Source of the DNA: an uncultured SAR116 cluster alpha proteobacterium
GTDB lineage: Bacteria > Pseudomonadota > Alphaproteobacteria > Puniceispirillales > Puniceispirillaceae
Assembly (NCBI GenBank): GCA_902520885.1
Contig: CABYPW010000001.1
Coordinates: 62,001-126,000 of the forward strand
DNA length: 64,000 bases
Direction: 5' to 3'
Made by a program: the position numbers and the translations under genes. A model generated the notes under the pieces. The model worked only from the letters and a program-made list of their open reading frames with translations, was not told the origin of the DNA and made no database searches. Positions 57,343-64,000 of the stretch are shown here, piece after piece (positions within the stretch are counted from its first letter, which is position 1; each line of letters opens with the position of its first letter).

Positions 57343-58287
57343 TCAGTCATCTATAGTAGATAAGTATTTTTCCGCATCTAATGCTGCCATACAACCCATT
57401 CCTGCAGCTGTTACAGCCTGGCGATATACCTTATCAACACAATCTCCAGCAGCAAATATACCACTTTTTGAAGTTAATGTTGTGCCAGATTTAACCTTAA
57501 TATATCCTTCATTATCTAACTCTAGTATATTCTCAAATACCTTTGTTGCAGGGTCATGACCAATCGCCACAAATACGCCATGAGTGCTAATTTCCTTTTC
57601 ATCATCATTTTTTGTAGATTTAAGAGTGACTGCATTAACACCATCATCATTTCCTAATATTTCGGTTACAGTGTAATTCCATTCTACAGAAATATTCGGC
57701 TGTTTAAAAATACGTTCCTGAAGGATTTGCTCTGCGCGAAGTGTATCACGACGATGGATTAAAGTTACTGACTTGCATAATTTTGACAAATATAGGGCTT
57801 CTTCTACTGCTGTATTTCCACCTCCAATAACCACGACATCTCGTTCTTTATAAAAAAATCCATCACATGTTGCACATGCAGAAACGCCCCTCCCATTAAA
57901 TAATGTTTCACTTTCCAGCCCAAGCCACCGAGCTTGCGCACCAGTAGCAATCACAATAGAATCAGCTGTTAAAATATCCCCTCCATCAAGAGTGATTTGC
58001 ATTGGACTTGATGAAGCATTTATTGAAGTTGCAATATCATAAACTACTCGAGCACCAACATTTTCTGCCTGCTTCTGCATTTCTTGCATTAACCATGGAC
58101 CCTGAATCACGTCTGCAAATCCAGGATAATTTTCAACATCAGTGGTAATTGTGAGTTGCCCACCAGGTTGCAGTCCAGCAAGAATAACTGGAGATAAATT
58201 TGCTCTGGCAGCATATATAGCTGCCGTATATCCAGCAGCGCCTGCACCAATAATTATTATTTTTTCATGCGAATGTGTCATAATCAA
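57343..58287 (-). CDS. trxB: Thioredoxin-disulfide reductase
   Basis: A 314-residue flavoprotein with FAD loop IIGAGAAGYTAAIYAARA (12-29), the redox pair C138/C141 in SACATCDGFF, NADPH loop VIGGGNTAVEEALYL and the C-terminal FAAGDCVDKVYRQAVTAAGMGC. It reduces thioredoxin with NADPH. It is divergent from the M23 peptidase gene. Confidence 0.97.
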   Translation of the reverse strand: MIMTHSHEKIIIIGAGAAGYTAAIYAARANLSPVILAGLQPGGQLTITTDVENYPGFADVIQGPWLMQEMQKQAENVGARVVYDIATSINASSSPMQITLDGGDILTADSIVIATGAQARWLGLESETLFNGRGVSACATCDGFFYKERDVVVIGGGNTAVEEALYLSKLCKSVTLIHRRDTLRAEQILQERIFKQPNISVEWNYTVTEILGNDDGVNAVTLKSTKNDDEKEISTHGVFVAIGHDPATKVFENILELDNEGYIKVKSGTTLTSKSGIFAAGDCVDKVYRQAVTAAGMGCMAALDAEKYLSTIDD

Positions 58288-58348
58288 CTAACTTATAATA
58301 TAATTTTTGAACTTACTTTAAAGTCCAAAGCACGGAAATTTTTTTGCT

Positions 58349-59209
58349 ATGGTAACTATAACCCCAGATTGCTTCAAGCAAACTTTATATAATTTGGTGA
58401 TTTTGATATCTATTTTTTCTATAGGTGTTCTATTTTCTTTCAAATCTGCAAACGCATGCATCAGTATAATTAGAGGAGAGCCTGTTCAAGGAGGGCTAAT
58501 TTTATTCGGGTCAGAAAAAGCAACAAAGATAAAGCTAGACAGTAAACTCGTATCTCTAAATCAGGAGAATGGATTTGTTGTCGGGTTTCATCGAGATGAT
58601 CAAGCTCTAAGAATAATAACAGGAATCTGCCAAGATGGTTCGCCATTTTCAATAAAACTCAAACCGACGAGGCGAAATTATAAAATACAAAAAATTGATC
58701 AATTACCAAGTGAAATGGTAACACCCCCCGAGAGCACCCTAAACCGAATTTCCATTGAAATTAAGATGGTTAAAGAGGCGCGATCTATAAAAGGTAATTC
58801 AACTGATTATTTCAGGAATGGTTTTGACTGGCCCCTTAATGGTATCATAACAGGCGTCTATGGAAGCCAGCGTATTTTAAATGGAAAGTCTAGACAACCT
58901 CATTTTGGTATTGATATAGCAGCTCCTGCTGGTACACCTGTAACAGCATCTGCATCTGGACATGTTGTTATGGTTGAGAATTTATATTTTTCTGGTTGGA
59001 CAATTATCATCTCACATGGTGACTACATCTCTAGCACTTACTCACATCTTCAAACAATATCCGTTCAAAAAGGAGAAAATATAAATAGAGGGGAGAGGAT
59101 AGGTACGGTTGGCTCCACAGGACGTTCAACTGGAGCACACTTAGACTGGAGAATAAACTGGCTAGACAAACGACTTGACCCTGAACTAATTGCAAATATT
59201 AAAGAATGA
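58349..59209 (+). CDS. M23 family metallopeptidase (peptidoglycan hydrolase or LytM factor)
   Basis: A 286-residue exported protein: the hydrophobic N-terminal segment (about residues 10-35) is a signal peptide or anchor. The C-terminal LytM domain has HFGIDIAAPAGTPVTASASGHVV (zinc ligands H and D) and THSHL-like YSHLQTI; the final motif reads GAHLDWRINW, where the usual HxH is H-L-D, a variation seen in some alphaproteobacterial members. It would cut or regulate cutting of peptidoglycan in the periplasm. Confidence 0.9.
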   Translation: MVTITPDCFKQTLYNLVILISIFSIGVLFSFKSANACISIIRGEPVQGGLILFGSEKATKIKLDSKLVSLNQENGFVVGFHRDDQALRIITGICQDGSPFSIKLKPTRRNYKIQKIDQLPSEMVTPPESTLNRISIEIKMVKEARSIKGNSTDYFRNGFDWPLNGIITGVYGSQRILNGKSRQPHFGIDIAAPAGTPVTASASGHVVMVENLYFSGWTIIISHGDYISSTYSHLQTISVQKGENINRGERIGTVGSTGRSTGAHLDWRINWLDKRLDPELIANIKE

Positions 59210-59221
59210 TACTTTGTTTTG

Positions 59222-60283
59222 TTAACTTACAATAGGCTCTAATTCCCCTAATTCATATCGTCGTGCCATTTGCTTAAGAGATAGAGCTTTTATTTTATCA
59301 GCCTGTCCAGCAGACCCAAATCTTTCAAATCTATCAATGCAAACTTCCTCCATTGCATCTCTAGCTGGTTTCAAAAATTTTCTTAAATCAAATTCATTTT
59401 TTTGCTCTTGGGCTACCTTTCGAATAATACCCGCCATAGCAAGCCTACAGTCTGTATCAATGTTTACTTTTCGAACACCATTTTTAATACCCCGCTCAAT
59501 TTCTGTAAGAGGGACGCCCCATGTTTGAGGCATTTCACCACCAAATTCATTAAAAATATCTTGTAGTTCTTGTGGTACTGAAGATGAACCATGCATTACA
59601 AGATGCGTGTTTGGTAGACGATTGTGAATTTCTTCGATTACATGCATTGCCAGAATTTCTCCATCAGGCTTTCGTGAAAATTTGTATGCCCCATGGCTCG
59701 TACCCATAGCAATTGCAAGCGCGTCTACTTTAGTTGCTTTAACAAATTCTACTGCCTGATCTGGGTCTGTAAGCAATTGTTCATGCTCAACTTTACCTTC
59801 AACACCATGCCCATCTTCGCTTTCACCTTCTCCGGTTTCAAGTGAACCTAATATTCCAAGTTCACCCTCAACAGACACTCCCGCATAATGAGCCATTTTC
59901 GCTACAGAGGAAGTAACAGAAACATTATATTCATAATCAGCAGGTGTTTTTCCATCCTCTTCAAGAGATCCGTCCATCATTACAGATGAGAATCCATATT
60001 GCATTGCCGTCATACAAGTAGCCATAGAATTACCATGATCCTGATGCATACAAATGGGAATATTCGGAAATGTTGCAATCAATCCTTTTATCAACGATTG
60101 AAGTAATAGATCTCCTGCATAGGCCCTTGCACCTCGTGATGCCTGAATGATTACAGGTGAATTAGTTTTTTCTGCAGCCATTAAAATAGCTAGACCCTGT
60201 TCTAGATTATTTATATTAAAAGCAGGTAACCCATATCCATTTTCAGCAGCATGATCCAATAATTGCCTTAGCGTAATTAACAT
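59222..60283 (-). CDS. fba: Class II fructose-bisphosphate aldolase, Calvin-cycle subtype
   Basis: A 353-residue zinc enzyme: [15 protein letters not shown], the zinc-histidine strand [37 protein letters not shown] and [10 protein letters not shown]. The sequence type is the CbbA-like subgroup used in glycolysis/gluconeogenesis as well as carbon fixation; no RuBisCO genes are in the window. It follows fbp by 37 bases on the same strand. Confidence 0.95.
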   Translation of the reverse strand: MLITLRQLLDHAAENGYGLPAFNINNLEQGLAILMAAEKTNSPVIIQASRGARAYAGDLLLQSLIKGLIATFPNIPICMHQDHGNSMATCMTAMQYGFSSVMMDGSLEEDGKTPADYEYNVSVTSSVAKMAHYAGVSVEGELGILGSLETGEGESEDGHGVEGKVEHEQLLTDPDQAVEFVKATKVDALAIAMGTSHGAYKFSRKPDGEILAMHVIEEIHNRLPNTHLVMHGSSSVPQELQDIFNEFGGEMPQTWGVPLTEIERGIKNGVRKVNIDTDCRLAMAGIIRKVAQEQKNEFDLRKFLKPARDAMEEVCIDRFERFGSAGQADKIKALSLKQMARRYELGELEPIVS

Positions 60284-60320
60284 ATAATTTCCTCGTAACT
60301 GGTTTTAAATTTTTAATTTT

Positions 60321-61307
60321 TTATTTATTAAGTGACTCATATTTAATAACTTCTTCCTTAGACCCAAAAATCAATGGTACTCTCTGATGCAAAGAGCCTG
60401 GTTCGATGAATAATATATCTGTATTACCATTAGTCGCACGACCACCTGCTTGCTCTGCAATAAAAGCTATTGGATTCGCCTCATAAACCAACCTTAACCT
60501 TCCCTCTTTATAATTATCTCTTTTATCTTCAGGATAAAGAAAAATTCCTCCTTCCCTAAAAATCCTCCATGCATCGGCAACTAATGATCCACACCATCTC
60601 ATATTATAATTTTTAGCAAACGTGCCTTCTGTGCCATCTAAGCAACTCTGAATGTAACAGCGTGTGCATTGTGACCAAAACCTCATATTAGACATGTTTA
60701 TGGCAAATTGACTACCTTTGGTTGGTAAATTTGGTTCCCATTCCATTTTAAAAAACTCTTCCTCGTCCAGAAGGAACGCGGCAGCACCTTTTCCAGTTGT
60801 TAGAATTAAACTTGTTTGAGGACCATAAACAAAAAAACCACTAGCGAGCTGATTTATCCCAGACTGAAGAGCATCACGAAGTAACTCATCTGCTTCAAAC
60901 ACTTCAGTCTTTCTTGGAAGAATTGAAAAAATAGTACCAACGGACATATTATTATCAATATTGGATGAACCGTCCAACGGGTCAGCACAAACTATTAAAT
61001 TCCCCTCAGGGTCAAGCAATAAAGCAGATTCTCGTTCCTCTGAAAAATAAGCAACAACATTTTTATTTTTTAATGCAGTAACAATGTTCTCATCTGCGAT
61101 CAGGTCTAAAGCTTTCTGAGTGTCGCCATCTGAATTTATTTCACCGACCTGTGTCCCAAGTTGATTTTCTGGTAACCCGTTTTTGGCAAGAGATTTTGAT
61201 ATCTTCTTCGCGGCGTTGCTTAAAGACAGAATAGTGTTTTTAATAGCAATACCTAATTCATCTTGTTCAATTGACTGTGATAGGTAATGATCCAGTCTAT
61301 CACCCAC
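60321..61307 (-). CDS. fbp: Class I fructose-1,6-bisphosphatase
   Basis: A 328-residue enzyme with the metal-binding CADPLDGSSNIDNNMSVGTIFSI and the later RWCGSLVADAWRIFREGGIFLYP, both FBPase class I. It removes the 1-phosphate of fructose-1,6-bisphosphate. With fba it forms a gluconeogenic pair that is probably a single transcript. Confidence 0.96.
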   Translation of the reverse strand: MGDRLDHYLSQSIEQDELGIAIKNTILSLSNAAKKISKSLAKNGLPENQLGTQVGEINSDGDTQKALDLIADENIVTALKNKNVVAYFSEERESALLLDPEGNLIVCADPLDGSSNIDNNMSVGTIFSILPRKTEVFEADELLRDALQSGINQLASGFFVYGPQTSLILTTGKGAAAFLLDEEEFFKMEWEPNLPTKGSQFAINMSNMRFWSQCTRCYIQSCLDGTEGTFAKNYNMRWCGSLVADAWRIFREGGIFLYPEDKRDNYKEGRLRLVYEANPIAFIAEQAGGRATNGNTDILFIEPGSLHQRVPLIFGSKEEVIKYESLNK

Positions 61308-61325
61308 GATGTATCTCCATATCTC

Positions 61326-61362
61326 AAAAAAAGGCGCTCTATAAAATTTTAAGAGCGCCTTT
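61326..61362 (-). terminator. Rho-independent terminator of the Bax-inhibitor gene
   Basis: An 11-pair GC-rich stem (AAGGCGCTCT at 61331-61340 against AGAGCGCCTT at 61352-61361, plus one more A-T pair) with an 11-base loop is followed on the minus strand by seven Ts. It lies 30 bases after the stop of the gene at 61394-62113, just before the fbp start. Confidence 0.88.
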
Positions 61363-61393
61363 CATCATTTTCTCGTGCATATTGTTTAAGTTA

Positions 61394-62113
61394 CTATTCT
61401 CTATTTCCAAAAAGGTGCAACAGCATAATAAACATGTTGATGAAATCAAGATATAGCTTCAACGCTCCATAAATTGATTTTGTTGCCGCCGCTTGAGCAC
61501 TGTCAGCTGCGGAGTACATAGATTTGATTGTTTGAGTATCCCATGCAGTAAGACCTGCAAACACAAACACACCTATAACAGAAATGACGAACTGCATTAA
61601 ATCAGAACCAACAAAAATATTTACAAGAGACGCAATGATTATTCCAAATAAACCAATGATCATAAAGGAACCCATGGCAGTAAGGTCACGTTTTGTAGTA
61701 TATCCATAGATGGACAAACCAGCAAATGCTCCTGCTGTAACAAAAAATGCTCTGGCGACAGATTCTCCCGTAAACACAAGAAGAATTGACGATAAGGAAA
61801 GCCCCATTAACGCTGCGTAGAGATAAAATACATTTCTCGCGGTAAACGGAGACAGTTTATTGATTTTAAAACTTAAATACATAACTAAAGCAAATGGCGC
61901 AAACATAATAACATACTGCAGTGGAGACCCGTATACAGTTTGAGCTACTCCAGGTATTGTTAGAGCCGCCCATTTCATGGCGAATGCAAAAAGACCTGTT
62001 AGGGCAAGTGCTGTAGTCATATGATTGTAAACGCCAAGCATATAACGGCGCAAACCTATATCAATCTGGCTTGCCTGTGCGGATGAAATATTAGCGTAAT
62101 TATTGTCTTGCAT
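61394..62113 (-). CDS. Bax inhibitor-1/YccA family membrane protein
   Basis: A 239-residue protein with seven hydrophobic segments and the family's closing run VFAGLTAWDTQTIKSMY. Bacterial BI-1 proteins are pH-sensitive calcium leak channels or act with FtsH. The N terminus (QASQIDIGLRRYMLGVYNHM) is the usual alphaproteobacterial form. A strong terminator follows. Confidence 0.93.
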   Translation of the reverse strand: MQDNNYANISSAQASQIDIGLRRYMLGVYNHMTTALALTGLFAFAMKWAALTIPGVAQTVYGSPLQYVIMFAPFALVMYLSFKINKLSPFTARNVFYLYAALMGLSLSSILLVFTGESVARAFFVTAGAFAGLSIYGYTTKRDLTAMGSFMIIGLFGIIIASLVNIFVGSDLMQFVISVIGVFVFAGLTAWDTQTIKSMYSAADSAQAAATKSIYGALKLYLDFINMFIMLLHLFGNRE

Positions 62114-62248
62114 GTAAATACTCCTTTAACACTGCAAATTTTACTAATACCAATGTATGGTGGCTGGAACTTATGTGCAAGTGTTTGTATTATGTATTTT
62201 CCATATTGTTGAAAGTTTATTAGAGTGAATTATGAAATTTTCCCTAAT

Positions 62249-63316
62249 TTATGCCCTCTGACCAGCACGTGATCGAACGGAATCTGACTTTAATTGTCCA
62301 CATGCAGCTAGAATATCACTGCCTCTTGGAGTGCGAATAGGTGAGGCATAACCTGCTTTTAAAAGAATAGCAGCAAATTTCTCTATTTTTTCAGATTTAG
62401 AACTAATATAGGTTGACCCCGGCCAAGGATTAAACGGAATTAAATTAATTTTGGAAGGTATGCCTCTGATTAATTTTAAAAGTGCTATTGCATCCTCTTG
62501 GCCATCATTAACCCCGTCAAGCATTACGTATTCCCATGTCACTCTCCTAGTATTAGATAATCCCGGATAATTGCGTACTGCGTCTATTAGAGCTCGCAAG
62601 TTATATTTTCTGTTTATTGGCACAAGCTCATTACGAAGAGTATCATTTACCGCATGAAGGCTTATAGCTAAATTTACTCCTAAGTCTTCTCCGCAGCGAA
62701 TTATTTCAGGAACAATCCCTGATGTAGATAAGGTTATCCTCCTTTTTGATATCCCAACACCATCACCTGACATGACTATTTTTATCGCTTTAGCCACATT
62801 TTCATAATTAAATAATGGCTCCCCCATTCCCATCAATACTATATTACTGAGTTTTCTATTGAGCTTTCCAGCAGGCCATTCTCCCAATTCATCCATTGCA
62901 AGTAAAATCTGACTACAAATTTCCCCCACAGTTAAATTTCGAACTAATCTTTGTGTGCCTGTATGACAAAAAGAGCAAGTAAGAGTGCATCCAACTTGAC
63001 TAGAGATACATAAAGTACCTCTATCTTCCTCAGGGATATAGACTGTTTCAATCTCGTGCCCGTCTGATAACCTTATGAGCCATTTAATTGTTCCATCATG
63101 AGATTTTTGACGTCTACTTATAGTTGGCCTTGCTATAATGAAATGTTCCGCCAATAACAAGCGGATTGGCTTTGAGATATTACTCATATCTTGGAAGTCG
63201 GTAACCCCATGACACCATATCCAACTCCAAATTTGGTTAGCTCTAAATTTCGGCAATTCTAGTTGCAAAAGAGCTTCGCTTATTTCCGAAAATGAAAAAT
63301 CTGTTAGGTCCTGCAA
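62249..63316 (-). CDS. rlmN: 23S rRNA (adenine2503-C2)/tRNA methyltransferase RlmN
   Basis: A 355-residue radical SAM enzyme with the cluster cysteines C110, C114 and C117 in [10 protein letters not shown], the GMGEPLFNY strand and the C-terminal methyl-accepting cysteine in DILAACGQL. It methylates A2503 of 23S rRNA and A37 of some tRNAs. The N-terminal helical domain is short. It follows ialB by 68 bases, the usual alphaproteobacterial neighbour. Confidence 0.96.
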   Translation of the reverse strand: MQDLTDFSFSEISEALLQLELPKFRANQIWSWIWCHGVTDFQDMSNISKPIRLLLAEHFIIARPTISRRQKSHDGTIKWLIRLSDGHEIETVYIPEEDRGTLCISSQVGCTLTCSFCHTGTQRLVRNLTVGEICSQILLAMDELGEWPAGKLNRKLSNIVLMGMGEPLFNYENVAKAIKIVMSGDGVGISKRRITLSTSGIVPEIIRCGEDLGVNLAISLHAVNDTLRNELVPINRKYNLRALIDAVRNYPGLSNTRRVTWEYVMLDGVNDGQEDAIALLKLIRGIPSKINLIPFNPWPGSTYISSKSEKIEKFAAILLKAGYASPIRTPRGSDILAACGQLKSDSVRSRAGQRA

Positions 63317-63384
63317 ATCTAGTCCCGCAATATTCTAATGTGCCCCGAAAAATACTTCTTTTACAATATATCTAGACCTTTATT

Positions 63385-63900
63385 TTAAGGGCAAATTTTA
63401 TCTAACATTTGCTTTGCTTTAGTAAAACCAGATAGAGAATAAATATCTATTGTTTTATTTCCCCTACTGGAAACGCCCTCAACTGTAAGTTTATTTCCTC
63501 GTTTCATATTTCTAATAATCTTTTTATCCTCATCCGGTCCAAAAGACCACGCTCTGTCCTGCAAAGTAAAAAAGAGTTGCTTAACTCCATCAACATACAA
63601 ACTAACCTCGGACTGTTTTTCAAAAACATACCCAGCAACGATTGAAACTACGTCTCGTTCTGCTTTACCAGGCCCATGGGTTACAAAAACTCTTGTCTCT
63701 CCACGATTATTTTTATCATAGTCTCCTTTTTTTTCAATCGGTTCGCTAGTGATGTAGCATAACCTGCCAGCATCTGTTTCCTGCCGAAGGACCGACCAGT
63801 CATTAAACTTTTCTATCTGAATTTTTTCCGAAGCCATGAGGCTTTTCATTAAAAGACAAATTACAAAAACTTTTAGGAAGAGGACTATTTTTTTAGTCAT
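63385..63900 (-). CDS. IalB family exported protein (invasion-associated locus B)
   Basis: A 171-residue protein from ATG 63900, with an in-frame ATG at 63912 as the alternative. A signal peptide (KKIVLFLKVFVICLLMKSLMA) precedes the IalB core KFNDWSVLRQ...LCYITSEP and VTHGPGKAERDVVSIVAGYVF. IalB-like proteins are periplasmic or secreted and known from Bartonella invasion, but they are widespread in free-living relatives and the molecular role is unclear. Confidence 0.9.
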   Translation of the reverse strand: MTKKIVLFLKVFVICLLMKSLMASEKIQIEKFNDWSVLRQETDAGRLCYITSEPIEKKGDYDKNNRGETRVFVTHGPGKAERDVVSIVAGYVFEKQSEVSLYVDGVKQLFFTLQDRAWSFGPDEDKKIIRNMKRGNKLTVEGVSSRGNKTIDIYSLSGFTKAKQMLDKICP

Positions 63901-63929
63901 ATTCTGCACCATGATTAATTTTTCTTTAC

Positions 63930-63985
63930 ATTTTTACCAAATTGTAAAAAGACCTTTAAATTTTTACCGAATTGTAAAAAGACCT
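63930..63985. repeat. Duplicated palindromic operator-like repeat upstream of ialB
   Basis: A 26-base unit occurs twice with one mismatch, at 63930-63955 and 63960-63985 (30-base period, three helical turns). Each copy contains a perfect dyad TTTTTAC-N6-GTAAAAA (63931-63950 and 63961-63980). This is the layout of two regulator dimer sites on one DNA face, just upstream of the minus-strand ialB start. Confidence 0.7.
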
Positions 63986-64000
63986 ATAGCTAACTCGTTA

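Overview
The window is AT-rich chromosomal DNA from an alphaproteobacterium, most likely a free-living marine lineage with a low G+C genome (a SAR116/Puniceispirillales-like origin is an inference, not proven). The class assignment rests on several family and gene-order signatures: murA-DUF2948-hisG-UPF0262-phosphatase-infA-maf-RNase E/G-yacG-tRNA-Phe; DUF1013 (TrcR)-DUF465-purE-purK; COQ9 divergent from rpsU; DUF1244-GapR (DUF2312); and ialB next to rlmN. There is no rRNA operon, CRISPR array, insertion sequence, integrase or phage gene.

Layout. 1-8.35 kb: a very AT-rich surface-glycan block (partial ABC exporter, GT10 fucosyltransferase-like enzyme, UDP-xylose-type enzymes, sugar C-methyltransferase, Gfo/Idh oxidoreductase, glucose-1-phosphate cytidylyltransferase-like enzyme, GT2) that stops at the 3' end of a tRNA-Phe gene. 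8.5-14.6 kb: housekeeping operon on the minus strand, from a small lysine/arginine-rich protein and murA down to yacG and tRNA-Phe. 14.8-20.5 kb: TVP38 membrane protein with a mercuric-reductase-like flavoprotein, tRNA-Thr, SET-domain protein, DUF3833 lipoprotein, MFS carrier and YgfZ. 20.7-25.3 kb: TrcR, DUF465, PurE/PurK, a MetA with the acetyl-CoA-type active-site glutamate, COQ9 and S21. 25.5-33.6 kb: PntAB transhydrogenase, ABC1 kinase, oligopeptidase F, and an acyl-CoA synthetase-like protein with a strongly altered nucleotide loop.

33.6-40.1 kb is a polyamine catabolism cluster: two PuuA-like glutamine-synthetase-fold ligases, a class III aminotransferase, a PuuB-like oxidase and an agmatinase. 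Together they suggest agmatine to putrescine to gamma-glutamyl or aminobutanal products, though no aldehyde dehydrogenase or gamma-glutamyl-GABA hydrolase is present. 40.3-46.2 kb holds an orphan tungstate-binding protein, tRNA-Arg, a bacterial PglB/STT3-type oligosaccharyltransferase, an unrecognised helical protein, an EamA permease and a GT4 glycosyltransferase. This is the most unusual part of the window and suggests protein N-glycosylation.

46.2-64 kb is mixed core and accessory: Lrp regulator, two RNA methyltransferases, formate-THF ligase divergent from a GlxA/AraC regulator, SufE, GT39, MntR, DUF1244, GapR, a long-type PyrF, MFS, TrxB, an M23 peptidase, Fba and Fbp, Bax-inhibitor-1, RlmN and IalB. 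The window ends in a duplicated palindromic operator-like sequence upstream of ialB. No previously undescribed multi-gene defence or mobile system was recognised. The best leads are the oligosaccharyltransferase neighbourhood, the degenerate acyl-CoA synthetase and several perfect dyads in promoter regions.
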